Source: Prochlorococcus marinus str. MIT 9302
GTDB lineage: Bacteria > Cyanobacteriota > Cyanobacteriia > PCC-6307 > Cyanobiaceae
DNA length: 64,000 nucleotides
Reading direction: 5' to 3'
Assembly (NCBI RefSeq): GCF_000759975.1
Contig: NZ_JNAM01000002.1
Span: 1-64,000, forward strand
Positions 28,232-37,221 of this stretch are shown in pieces; the first letter of the stretch is position 1, and each line of letters begins with the position of its first letter. The translations under genes and the position numbers were made by a program. A model generated the notes under the pieces. It did not search any database and was not told the origin of the DNA. It was given only the letters and a program-made list of their open reading frames with translations.

Positions 28232-28837
28232 ATGCCTTTTAAAAATTCCATATCGAAATATGATTGGCAGTATGTAGTCAGCGCTTCTGTTCTCATATCA
28301 GTTTTTATTTTTACAGATTTAATTAAAGTTTTCGATAAAGAATTTTTATACTTTGTCCCAAGATTAATCAGTGATCAACCCTATAGAATTTTTACATCGC
28401 TTTGGGTCCATGCAGATTTAAATCATTTATTAAGTAATCTCGGTGGAATAATTATCACTAGATATTTTTTAATGAGACTCGGAATTGCAAGCAGGTTGTT
28501 TTATTTGAAATTTATTTTAATTTGTTCTTTTTTAAATTTTTTTATTATATGGGTTTACGAGAAGATCTTATCGTATTTTTTTGATATCTATCCAAATTAT
28601 GCTGCTTTAGGATTTAGCGGAATAATTTATGCTTTATTTGGATTCTTATTATTAACTTCTTTTTATGGAAAGAATTATTTTTTAGGTAAAAAAATTAGTT
28701 TAAAATCCAATGATGAAGTTCAAAAAATGTCGAAGACAATTTGCTTTATAGGATTGATTCTCTCTTTCTTGCCAGGAGTAAGTTTATTGGGTCATGTAAG
28801 TGGATTTGTTGCTGGATGTTTTTTGTTTTTAATCTAA
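28232..28837 (+). CDS. Rhomboid-family intramembrane serine protease
   Basis: Seen: six hydrophobic segments; the loop-1 to TM2 motif WVHADLNHLLSN (about residues 58-69); catalytic serine in LGFSGIIYALFG (S129); and catalytic histidine in LLGHVSGFVAG (H188). Both residues of the Ser-His dyad are present, so it is probably active. 201 aa, the short six-TM core with no extra domain. Cleaves within or near membrane segments; substrates unknown. It shares its upstream inverted repeat with the two TPR-metzincin genes, which suggests common control. Confidence 0.88.
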   Translation: MPFKNSISKYDWQYVVSASVLISVFIFTDLIKVFDKEFLYFVPRLISDQPYRIFTSLWVHADLNHLLSNLGGIIITRYFLMRLGIASRLFYLKFILICSFLNFFIIWVYEKILSYFFDIYPNYAALGFSGIIYALFGFLLLTSFYGKNYFLGKKISLKSNDEVQKMSKTICFIGLILSFLPGVSLLGHVSGFVAGCFLFLI

Positions 28838-29477
28838 ATTTGGATAGAAATAAATTAGTAATTAATATGTTAAATCTATGAAAAGCTTATAGATTTGTAC
28901 ATTTTTGTAGATACGTGGCAGCAATTGGGTTACACGTGAAGAAATCGGTCTAATTCTGCTTTCAAACCTTTTGATATGACTACTTTTCTCGTAGTTCAAA
29001 TTCCTTTAACTATAGAGTTTGCGTAAAGGATTTAAGGGTTTTATGAGATGTTTTATGTATATTTTTCCTGATTAATACTTTAGGTCTTCATATTTAGCCT
29101 TTTGAGTAATTATTTCCATTGCAGGTCTAAGCATCTCTTTATAGTTTTCCATCCTCCTAAAGATTTTGTATTGATTGGTTCTTTTCGCTAAAACCTTTCA
29201 TTATTTATGAAGATAATATCTTTATATCGATTATAGTCTTAACTCAATGTTTTTATAAATTGTTTACTAAGTAAATAATGATTAATTTAATTGTAATTTC
29301 TAACTAATTATCTACAATTAGTTAGAAAAGTTTTTTCAACTTTCATAATGTAAGTAATACTTTTGCTTTGCACTTGGTTCTGAAGTGAAAATCACTCCTG
29401 TAATAGTCCAAGATTAGAGCAATTTAACTATTTAGTGGGGTAAATTATCAAATTTTTTAAATTAGATTTAAAACGTG
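28838..29477. other. 640-bp region without a clear gene at the islet's right end
   Basis: Holds another GGTTACACGTG (28928-28938), a minus-strand 26-codon open frame (29072-29152) whose ATG directly abuts AGGAGG, and a strong hairpin followed by six T (29297-29336). No homologous coding sequence was recognised. It may contain a small RNA or a decayed gene. Confidence 0.6.
29297..29336 (+). terminator. Strong Rho-independent terminator-like hairpin in empty DNA
   Basis: Perfect 13-bp stem (29297-29309 with 29316-29328), 6-nt loop ATCTAC, then AG and TTTTTT. No annotated gene ends near it on the plus strand; the rhomboid gene stops 460 bp earlier. Suggests an unannotated plus-strand transcript ending here. 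Confidence 0.65.
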
Positions 29478-30191
29478 ATGAGCGAAATTATTAAATTAAG
29501 TAGATCCACTGTCGAAAAGTATCTTAGCTGTCCGAGATGTTGTGTACTTGATAAAAAGTATCGAATAAAACCACCATCATTACCATTTACTCTAAATATA
29601 GCAGTAGATAATTTATGTAAAAACGAATTTGATCATTACAGAAGAATTCAGGAGCCTCATCCCTTTTTGATTGAAAATGGCATTGATGCTGTCCCTTTCA
29701 AACATAAAGATCTAGAACGTTGGAGAAGTAATTTTCAAGGGATAAGATATAAATCAATTGAGCATAACTATGATTTTGGTGGAGCTGTTGATGATATTTG
29801 GCAAAAAAAAAATGGTGATCTTATCATCGTTGATGTAAAAGCAACATCTAGAAAAAATTTTGATTGGTCAGAGACTTTTAATAAATACGAATATGCAAAA
29901 GCTTATAAGAGACAATTGGAAATGTATCAGTGGTTATTTAAGAAAAACGGTTTTCAAGTTTCTAATGAAGCATATCTTTTATATTTTAATGGAAAAAAAA
30001 ATGAAAAGTTTTTTAATAATCAATTAAAATTTGATGTAAATCTAATTAGATTAGAATGCTCAACATCATGGGTAGAACCTAAGATAATTGATACAGTTAA
30101 TTTATTACGTTCTGATACTTTTCCAAAACCTTCATCAAGTTGCGAATATTGTAATTATTTAAAAAAGCGTTGGCAGTTATCAATAAATTAA
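29478..30191 (+). CDS. PD-(D/E)XK nuclease of Cas4/RecB type, orphan
   Basis: Predicted single-strand-directed exonuclease. Seen: N-terminal SRSTVEKYLSCPRCCVLDKK with cysteines, nuclease core YDFGGAVDDIW and IIVDVKATS (GxxD, DxK), QLEMYQWLF as the motif-IV QxxxY helix, and a C-terminal CEYCNYLKK. The split cysteine pattern (one N-terminal, a CxxC at the C-terminus) matches the Fe-S cluster nucleases Cas4/AddB. There is no CRISPR array or cas gene in the window. I place the start at ATG 29478; a GTG sits one codon earlier. Likely in DNA repair; not demonstrable here. Confidence 0.8.
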   Translation: MSEIIKLSRSTVEKYLSCPRCCVLDKKYRIKPPSLPFTLNIAVDNLCKNEFDHYRRIQEPHPFLIENGIDAVPFKHKDLERWRSNFQGIRYKSIEHNYDFGGAVDDIWQKKNGDLIIVDVKATSRKNFDWSETFNKYEYAKAYKRQLEMYQWLFKKNGFQVSNEAYLLYFNGKKNEKFFNNQLKFDVNLIRLECSTSWVEPKIIDTVNLLRSDTFPKPSSSCEYCNYLKKRWQLSIN

Positions 30192-30271
30192 TACTCATAG
30201 AATTTTTTTTTTAATTTCTGGAAAAATGTTAAATAAAAGATAATCTTTAATTAGATTATTAATTTAGACTT

Positions 30272-30880
30272 TTGGTAAATTTGAAAAACTCTGATAAAAA
30301 GATAACTAATCATCTTCAACAAGATGTAGTAAAAATATCTGGTAAAAAAATTTTTATTAATCCTTTTTTGTATTGGAGAAGATTCGATGAAAATACTAAT
30401 AGATGGCTTAGAGAACTTGGTCAAATGTCTGAGGATCAAATTCATCCAAATAGGAATCGTTTTTATCCAGAAATAGAGTGGACTGATTTAAGTCATGAGC
30501 AAAAACTAATCAAAGATGCAACTGTTGAGATGTTTTTAAAAACTCTTGAATTGATAAGTACATTTCATCCTTATCTTAATTCAGGTCAGTTATTAGAAGT
30601 TGAGAGAAAAATGGCGATTATAAAAAAAATACCTTTTGAAAAGTGGGTTAAAAAATCGTTCGCCAAAAAAGCAAAATTATTAGAAAATGAAAAGAGAAAG
30701 TTTCAAAGAGAAAGGTTTTTTAGCAACTGGAAGGAATGGTTTCTTCTTGAAAATACTCAACAAGCTTTTTTACCATTAATCGTTACGATATTCCTCTCAT
30801 TATTCATAGGGTGGTCTTTAGGAATATCTAAAAATAGTTGTAATCCTTATTTTGAACAAAACTTGGAACAGTTAAATTAA
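30272..30880 (+). CDS. Hypothetical protein with C-terminal membrane anchor, 202 aa
   Basis: Family not recognised. Seen: charged soluble part (about residues 1-165) with KIFINPFLYWRRFDENTNRW and long Lys/Glu helices, then a single hydrophobic segment (LPLIVTIFLSLFIGWSLGI, about 168-186) and a short tail. Probable tail-anchored or C-terminally anchored membrane protein. Start TTG at 30272 (another TTG is 9 bp on). The same strand and close spacing suggest a unit with the nuclease upstream and the small ORF and pbp2 downstream. Confidence 0.6.
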   Translation: MVNLKNSDKKITNHLQQDVVKISGKKIFINPFLYWRRFDENTNRWLRELGQMSEDQIHPNRNRFYPEIEWTDLSHEQKLIKDATVEMFLKTLELISTFHPYLNSGQLLEVERKMAIIKKIPFEKWVKKSFAKKAKLLENEKRKFQRERFFSNWKEWFLLENTQQAFLPLIVTIFLSLFIGWSLGISKNSCNPYFEQNLEQLN

Positions 30881-30988
30881 TTTTCTTATGATTTTTGTAC
30901 AGTATCGAACTTAATATTATTTTGAAAAATTTTTTTTTTTATTTAAGATTGGAATATATAGAACAATGAAGCTAAAAATTAAAAGTTT

Positions 30989-31132
30989 ATGAATGAAGAA
31001 TTTACTCCAAATGATCTAGAAAATGATGATTTTACTCTGAATAAAGAAGAGAGCGATTATAAAAATTTAATCACTAGACTTAAAGATATAAGTTCAACTA
31101 TTGCTTTATTAGAAAAAACAATATTTAGATAA
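30989..31132 (+). CDS. Short acidic hypothetical protein, 47 aa
   Basis: ATG at 30989, stop at 31130-31132. Asp/Glu/Asn-rich with a C-terminal helix (LITRLKDISSTIALLEKTIFR). Ends 11 bp before the pbp2 start, a spacing typical of operon members here. No family known and no strong Shine-Dalgarno seen. Supported only by position, start and amino-acid composition. Confidence 0.5.
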   Translation: MNEEFTPNDLENDDFTLNKEESDYKNLITRLKDISSTIALLEKTIFR

Positions 31133-31143
31133 ACTTTAAATTT

Positions 31144-32934
31144 TTGATAATAAGAAACTCTAGTCAAAAACTTATTGCATTCAAGAGACAATCTTTAGTC
31201 TTACTTATCTTTTCTTCTATTTCATTTTTATTGATTTTATTAAGGTTAATTTTTTTACAATTATTAAATTACGAATCTTTTATGCAAATGTCTGATGAGA
31301 ATCGCATTAGACTTATCGCTTCTCAACCAATACGAGGAAGAATACTTGATAAAAATGGTAATGTTCTAGCAGATAGTAGAGTGAAATATTCTCTAATAAT
31401 AAAACCTCAAGCTGTAAATGAAAGCGATTGGGGAAAACATAAATTAATTATTTCTGACTTATTAAATATTGATAAAAATTTAATTCAAACAAAATATTTT
31501 GATGGTTTAAAAAATCAGAAACTTGCAGTAACTATTATTGATGATTTAAGTGTGAATCAATTAATAAAATTTAAGGAAAATGAAGATAATTTATTTAGTT
31601 TTGAAATAGCGACGAAATTAATTAGAAATTATCCTTATAAATCCTTAGCTGCTCACTTAATTGGATATACACAGCCAATTACTGATTTAGAATATAAATT
31701 TTTATCTAAAAAGGGTTATAAATTAAATGATTTAATAGGTAGAACTGGCATTGAATATGTTTACGAAGACTTTATAAGAGGTGAATGGGGTGGAGAGATG
31801 GTTGAAGTAAATTCTTTAGGGAAATTCCAAAGATCCTTGGGTGTTAAACCCTCCATACAAGGTAATGATATTGAATTGACTATTGATATGGAATTGCAAT
31901 TAATTGCTGAGGAAGTTCTTAAAGACAAAAAAGCTGGAGCCATAATAGTTATGGATCCAAGAGATGGTGCAATAAAGGCAATGGCAAGTAGGCCTACTTT
32001 TGATTTGAATTTTTTCTCAAAGGATTTTAAGCCTGAAAAAGAATACAATAAGTTATTCAATTCTACTGAAAAACCTCTTTTCAATAGAGCATTAAATGCT
32101 TATGATCCTGGAAGTGTTTGGAAGATTGTAACGGCTTTAGCGGGCTTAGAAAGTGGAAAATTTCCAATTGATACTATGTTGGAAACTAAACCATGTATAA
32201 CTTATGGGAGCCAATGTTTTAGGGAGCATAATGATTTAGGCTTTGGGGTAATAGGTTATGAAGATGCTTTAAGAGTTTCAAGTAATACATTTTTTTATCA
32301 AGTCGGATATGGAGTAGGTGTTGACGAAATTCATAAGGTCTCTAGAAAGCTTGGTTTTAATTCTTTATCTGGAATTGAAATTTCTGAACAAGAAAATATA
32401 GGTTTAGTAGCAAGTAGCAAATGGGCTAAAGAAGGGAGAGGATGGGGCGAACCAGGAAGAACTCCTTGGGTTCCAGAAGATATTGCGAGTATGTCTATTG
32501 GACAATTTGTTGTTCAAGTTACTCCTATTCAATTAGCCAGAGCATATGCAGCGATTGCAAATGGAGGTTATCTAGTTACTCCTCATTTAGTTAAAAAAGA
32601 TGATGGAAATGTTTTAGATAAACAACGTATTAAAATTGATATTGATCCAAATAATATTCAGTTGATAAAAGACGGCCTCAGGAAAGTAGTCGAGTCTGGT
32701 ACAGGAGTATCAATTAATTATGGAGTTTCAAATTTACCTCCAGTTTCAGGTAAAACTGGAACTGCTGAAGATGGTGAAGGTGGCTTAGATCATGCTTGGT
32801 TTGTTTGTTTTACTCCTTCTGAAAAGAGTGAGTTGCTTATAGTTGCTTTTGCTCAAAATACTCCAGGTGGAGGTTCTGTACATGCACTTCCTATGGCGAG
32901 ACAAATTCTAAAAGTTTGGAATGAACAAAATTGA
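31144..32934 (+). CDS. mrdA: Penicillin-binding protein 2 (peptidoglycan transpeptidase)
   Basis: Monofunctional class B PBP that cross-links peptidoglycan for cell elongation, anchored in the plasma membrane. Seen: one N-terminal TM segment (SLVLLIFSSISFLLILLRL), PBP dimerisation domain, then the transpeptidase motifs SxxK in GSVWK (S324), SSNTF as the SxN, and KTGTAE (K537). 596 aa. Start is TTG at 31144. The 47-aa ORF sits just upstream. Confidence 0.94.
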   Translation: MIIRNSSQKLIAFKRQSLVLLIFSSISFLLILLRLIFLQLLNYESFMQMSDENRIRLIASQPIRGRILDKNGNVLADSRVKYSLIIKPQAVNESDWGKHKLIISDLLNIDKNLIQTKYFDGLKNQKLAVTIIDDLSVNQLIKFKENEDNLFSFEIATKLIRNYPYKSLAAHLIGYTQPITDLEYKFLSKKGYKLNDLIGRTGIEYVYEDFIRGEWGGEMVEVNSLGKFQRSLGVKPSIQGNDIELTIDMELQLIAEEVLKDKKAGAIIVMDPRDGAIKAMASRPTFDLNFFSKDFKPEKEYNKLFNSTEKPLFNRALNAYDPGSVWKIVTALAGLESGKFPIDTMLETKPCITYGSQCFREHNDLGFGVIGYEDALRVSSNTFFYQVGYGVGVDEIHKVSRKLGFNSLSGIEISEQENIGLVASSKWAKEGRGWGEPGRTPWVPEDIASMSIGQFVVQVTPIQLARAYAAIANGGYLVTPHLVKKDDGNVLDKQRIKIDIDPNNIQLIKDGLRKVVESGTGVSINYGVSNLPPVSGKTGTAEDGEGGLDHAWFVCFTPSEKSELLIVAFAQNTPGGGSVHALPMARQILKVWNEQN

Positions 32935-32956
32935 TATTTAGTTTTATTTTTACAGT

Positions 32957-33481
32957 TTATGTTTTTAATTTTTTCATTTGTAGAAGTCTTTTAATAATAT
33001 CTTCAATAGTTTTGGTGTCTATCGGTTTACTATATGAAGACAAAAGTTGTCTGCCTAATACTTGACTTCCTAAATGCACTAGTTGAATGCGTAATGAGGT
33101 AAGTAGTTCTAATCCTATGCCACCAGAAAATGTTGCAATTGCAATTGGTTGACCATTAAATAAATTTCTAAAGTCATCTCCCGAGATAGAGAGCCATGCT
33201 ATGAAGTTGGAGAGAATGGGAGGTATTGAACCATTATATTCAGGAGCACAAATCACCCACTTTTCTATTGAGAAAAGCTTTTTTTTTAATTCTTCTATTT
33301 CTCTTGGAATATTTTCTTTGCTGTGAATTCTTGGATTAAATAGTGGAATATCAAGAGTGGTAAGATCTAAAATCTCAGAACTTATTTTAAGTTCATTACT
33401 TTTTTCTAGGAATTTTTCAGAAAGTTCTAGATTTTTCCCACAACTAGCTGTAATAATTATTAGATCTTTTGATTCAGTCAT
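32957..33481 (-). CDS. NAD(P)H-dependent FMN reductase-like flavoprotein
   Basis: Flavodoxin-like fold of the ChrR/ArsH/SsuE group. Seen: N-terminal LIIITASCGKN where the FMN phosphate loop lies, LDIPLFNPR near residue 45, and VICAPEYNGSIPPILSNFIAWLS (family PEYNxSxP motif). 174 aa. 25 bp downstream of flv1 on the same strand, so it could supply reduced flavin or electrons to the flavodiiron pair; that link is inference from position. Confidence 0.85.
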   Translation of the reverse strand: MTESKDLIIITASCGKNLELSEKFLEKSNELKISSEILDLTTLDIPLFNPRIHSKENIPREIEELKKKLFSIEKWVICAPEYNGSIPPILSNFIAWLSISGDDFRNLFNGQPIAIATFSGGIGLELLTSLRIQLVHLGSQVLGRQLLSSYSKPIDTKTIEDIIKRLLQMKKLKT

Positions 33482-33506
33482 AAATTAAATAAATAAATAA
33501 ATAAAT

Positions 33507-35309
33507 TTAATAGCTAGCACCAGTTTTACGATGATGCACTGCTGTTAGACTATCGGATTTTAATATATTACCGTGTAGCACTTCGGCGTATATAACCCAA
33601 TGATCTCCACATTCCATTCTCTTTTTTACAGAAGCATCCAACCATGCTAAGGACTCAGGGATGATTATCTGTTCATTAGGAGTCAATTCAGGTTCTAAAC
33701 CTTCAAATCTATCTTCTCCTGGTGCAAATGATTTAGTGAATCTTTTCAAAGGTTCTTTAAAATCTTTTTCACTTAAAATGTTTAATGCGAATGAATCTCC
33801 AATTTGAAGAAGAGATTCTACCGATCTATCTTTTGCTACTGCGATACTTAATCCCGGTGGAGAAAAACTTGCTTGACTAACCCAAGATGCAAGCATAGCT
33901 CCTTTGATATTGTTCTCAGCTTTTCCTTTAGAGGCAGTTAGAACACAAAGCGAACCAATAACTCTTCCAAGTGCTTGTAACTTTGGATTCGTTTTACTTG
34001 TAATCATTCCTGTATCTGATTTTCTGGTTTTTTTATTTGCTTTTTTTAAAATTTTTCTCCCAAAGTGAGTTCCTATTTCTTCTAGCTCTTTAATCTTTGG
34101 TTTATTTGGACTGAATTTAATTCTTATAGGGTCAAAACTAAACTTAAAACCACCGTCTTTTAATTTTGATTCAAGTAAATCTATAGCTTCGCCGCTCCAG
34201 CCAAAACTGCCAAAAATTCCCACTGGCTTATCTCTATTACCCTCTGCTAATAATGTTCCTAGTGCACTAACTATTGGAGTTGGTGCGTGGCCGCCTAAGG
34301 TGGGTGATCCGATTAAATAACCATTAGCATTTTGGATAGATTTTACAAGTAAATCATTAGGTGTAAATTCACAATTAATACTTTCAACTTCTACGGAGGT
34401 TCTATTTATCCCTTTAGCCAATGCATCACCTATTGAGGCTGTATTTCCATAAGCACTTGCATATATAAGAGCGATCTTAGGATTATTTGTTGAGAGGTTC
34501 TCTCCCCATCTAATATAGTCATTTAAAAAGCTTTTTAAGCTATATTCGATCGCGGGACCATGTAATGGTGCAATAGTTTTAATGTCATAATCTGCAATTT
34601 TTTCAGTTATTGATACTACTTGATTAGACATTGGTGCCATCAAGCAATCATAAAAATGTTTCCTATCAATTTCTGTACTAACTCGATTTGTTTCAGACCA
34701 ATATTTAGATGCAATGTGTGCAGAGAAAATTTTTTCACTAAGAAGTATTTCTTGATTACGTTCATAAATTATCAGGCCACCAGGCCAACGTGCTGTTGGA
34801 ATAGGAATTAATTCTAGTGAAATGTTATCTAATTCTAAATTAAGCTCTTTTTTAATTATGTTTATTTCAGGTAATTGAATTTCAATAAAGTTTTCTAAGG
34901 TAGGATTTCTTTGATTCCAAAGTTCGCTAATAAGTTTATAACCTGGATTAGAGCATGTAATAGTTGTGTTTTGAAATTGGGTACTTATATTTTTTATAGT
35001 TTCAATAATCTTGGGATTAATATGACCAGAAATGAAGTTGATTTTATCTAATTTAAATTGATCGCAAAACCTAGAAATTACTTTATTAAATGAATTCAAA
35101 TATTGTTTCTCAGGTGGATGAATAATAAAAAGTTCCTTATTACTTCTAATGAAAAAAGTATTAAAAGAGGTTCCTTTTTCAAGGTTAAATTCAAGTTCAA
35201 ATCTTTCTTTATTTTGGTCTAAGAATCTTACACAAGAAAAATTTTCGGTAATTTCAAATTCTGATAAGTTTTGATTTTCTGCATGTAGGTCTATGTTAAT
35301 ATCTGACAT
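33507..35309 (-). CDS. flv1: Flavodiiron protein, Flv1 type
   Basis: With Flv3 it reduces O2 to water using photosynthetic electrons downstream of photosystem I (established for cyanobacteria). Seen: N-terminal metallo-beta-lactamase-like domain, flavodoxin domain (from about residue 275: ALIYASAYGNTASI) and a C-terminal flavin-reductase domain (about 430-600: ASWVSQASFSPPG). The diiron ligand positions are non-canonical: the usual HxExDH reads GHINPK, and later metal ligands are replaced. This is the pattern of Flv1 and Flv2, which need a canonical partner. 18 bp downstream of flv3. Confidence 0.9.
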   Translation of the reverse strand: MSDINIDLHAENQNLSEFEITENFSCVRFLDQNKERFELEFNLEKGTSFNTFFIRSNKELFIIHPPEKQYLNSFNKVISRFCDQFKLDKINFISGHINPKIIETIKNISTQFQNTTITCSNPGYKLISELWNQRNPTLENFIEIQLPEINIIKKELNLELDNISLELIPIPTARWPGGLIIYERNQEILLSEKIFSAHIASKYWSETNRVSTEIDRKHFYDCLMAPMSNQVVSITEKIADYDIKTIAPLHGPAIEYSLKSFLNDYIRWGENLSTNNPKIALIYASAYGNTASIGDALAKGINRTSVEVESINCEFTPNDLLVKSIQNANGYLIGSPTLGGHAPTPIVSALGTLLAEGNRDKPVGIFGSFGWSGEAIDLLESKLKDGGFKFSFDPIRIKFSPNKPKIKELEEIGTHFGRKILKKANKKTRKSDTGMITSKTNPKLQALGRVIGSLCVLTASKGKAENNIKGAMLASWVSQASFSPPGLSIAVAKDRSVESLLQIGDSFALNILSEKDFKEPLKRFTKSFAPGEDRFEGLEPELTPNEQIIIPESLAWLDASVKKRMECGDHWVIYAEVLHGNILKSDSLTAVHHRKTGASY

Positions 35310-35326
35310 TTTTAAAGACTTATTTT

Positions 35327-37102
35327 CTAATAGTGATTAGCAACTTTTCTGTGATGAACTGCTGTCTTGCATGATAAGTCAGAAACATTACCGTTTTCAA
35401 CAATTCCGTAAATTATCCAATGGTCTGGAGTCTCCATTCTGGAAATAACTTTACAATCTAAAAAGGCGAGTGAATCTGAGAGAACTGGCCCTCCTTCAGC
35501 AATGTTGTTAATTACATCTACATCTGCAAATCTATCAGCTCCAGGGGCAAATCTTTTTAAAAAATGTCTGAACATTTTTTGATAGTTATCTTCTCTCAAG
35601 ATATTCACAACAAAACCATTACCAACTTGCATATATGATTCAATAGCTCTATCTTTTGCTACTGCAACTGTAATACCTGGTGGAGAAAAGCTTGCTTGAC
35701 TAACCCAACTTGCGACCATTGCACTTTGTCTAAATGTCGAACCTGCCCCTTGGCTCGCTGTAACTACATATAAACCTCCACTTAATCTACCTAACGCTTT
35801 ATCTAAATTTGAATCAAGGCTTTTCATAGAGGCAATATTCTTCTTTTTATTGATCAATTGACCCAAGTCAGTTCCAGCTTCTTCGAATTGTTGATAAACA
35901 ATGGGATCTGGAATATTTTTAACTCTTAAAGGGGAGAAAGCTTCTTTTTGACCAAGTTCTCTTAATTTATTTGCTAAGGAATCTATTGGTTCATCATTTC
36001 CACCAAATGCATCATAGACAGCAGTAAATTGTTTCGGTTTTAGTGCTGCAAATAAAGTACCGAGAGATTCTTTTAATTCATTATCTGAGTCTACTGGCCA
36101 TGTGGGAATGACTACTGCTTTTGATTCGGAAATTAAACTTGTTAATTCTTGCGGGTCAGAAGATCTTAAATCAATTAATTGAACCTGTGAATCTGCTTTA
36201 CTTATTCCATGAGATATCGCCTGACTTAGTCGATCACAATAACCATAGTCGCTTATATAGCAGACTGACACAAAATCATTGCCTTTGCTTTTATTGCTAC
36301 TCCATTCTAGATATTTTCCTTTCCAAAAATTGACCTGATTATGGAGCAAAGGGCCATGACCAACAGCTATTGTTTTTAATTCAGGTAGCTTATCTATTCT
36401 TTTAATTGCCTGCAGAACGCTTCTAGCGTTTGGACCCATAAGGCAATCGTAATAAAAACGGAAATCATCGTATATTTCTTTTTGATCAGTGTCAAAAAAT
36501 TCATCAGAACAATAATGGAGTCCAAATGCATCGCATGTATAGAGAACATGTGTGATGTGATCATATGAAAATATGGTATCTGGCCAATGTAAATTTGGTG
36601 CACTTATAAATTCAATATTATGTTCTAAACCACTATTAGGATTAGTTCCGAGATTTAAAAACTCTCCACTCTTAACCTCTAGACGCTTAAAAGGAATATG
36701 TATTTGGTCTTCAATAAATTTAAGGGCTAATTTTGATCCAACTACTGTGATATTTTGGTTTAATTCTAAAAGATTACCTATTAAACCAGAATGATCAGGT
36801 TCTGTATGGCTTGTAATTAGATAATCAACTTCTTGTGGATTGACCTTTTTCAGTAATTCTTTAAACCATAATTCTTCGAACTTTGCATGACTAGTATCAA
36901 TAATTGCTATTTTTTCGCCTCTAATAATAAAACTATTGTAAGTAGTTCCATTTCTTAAACCAAATTCAATATCAAATCTACTGCGATCCCAATCCAAAGA
37001 TCTTATGGCACAAGAATCATCAGCGAAATTTTGAGATTGAACTGTCAACTTGTTATTTATTTGTACCAATTTAGAATTACTTGTCTGGACAGAGGCTATC
37101 AT
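35327..37102 (-). CDS. flv3: Flavodiiron protein, Flv3 type
   Basis: Same three-domain architecture as its neighbour, but the diiron site is canonical: SHTEPDHSG (HxExDH), NLHWPD, CDAFG and GHGPLLH. The FMN domain starts near residue 268 (VCYISDYGYCDRLSQAI) and the flavin-reductase domain near 430. Works as a heterodimer with Flv1 in light-dependent O2 photoreduction. First gene of a flv3-flv1-FMN reductase unit; divergent from alaS across 119 bp. Assignment to Flv3 rather than Flv4 rests on the C-terminal pairing with a non-canonical Flv1-like partner. Confidence 0.9.
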   Translation of the reverse strand: MIASVQTSNSKLVQINNKLTVQSQNFADDSCAIRSLDWDRSRFDIEFGLRNGTTYNSFIIRGEKIAIIDTSHAKFEELWFKELLKKVNPQEVDYLITSHTEPDHSGLIGNLLELNQNITVVGSKLALKFIEDQIHIPFKRLEVKSGEFLNLGTNPNSGLEHNIEFISAPNLHWPDTIFSYDHITHVLYTCDAFGLHYCSDEFFDTDQKEIYDDFRFYYDCLMGPNARSVLQAIKRIDKLPELKTIAVGHGPLLHNQVNFWKGKYLEWSSNKSKGNDFVSVCYISDYGYCDRLSQAISHGISKADSQVQLIDLRSSDPQELTSLISESKAVVIPTWPVDSDNELKESLGTLFAALKPKQFTAVYDAFGGNDEPIDSLANKLRELGQKEAFSPLRVKNIPDPIVYQQFEEAGTDLGQLINKKKNIASMKSLDSNLDKALGRLSGGLYVVTASQGAGSTFRQSAMVASWVSQASFSPPGITVAVAKDRAIESYMQVGNGFVVNILREDNYQKMFRHFLKRFAPGADRFADVDVINNIAEGGPVLSDSLAFLDCKVISRMETPDHWIIYGIVENGNVSDLSCKTAVHHRKVANHY

Positions 37103-37221
37103 AGAATAATTCGCTTTATAAAATAACTTTAGTTATATAGAATATAGATCCGCGTGATCATTTTTGCGAAATAACCGAAATTACGCTTTTCTTTAATTTT
37201 TATTCTTCTTATTCTGGATAA

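Noticed and set aside
29072-29152. 26-codon minus-strand ORF with AGGAGG just before ATG
   Set aside because: The Shine-Dalgarno has no spacing to the start and the peptide is too short to support; noted as a weak candidate only.
29478-30191. Part of a CRISPR-Cas locus
   Set aside because: No repeat array or other cas gene is present within the window.
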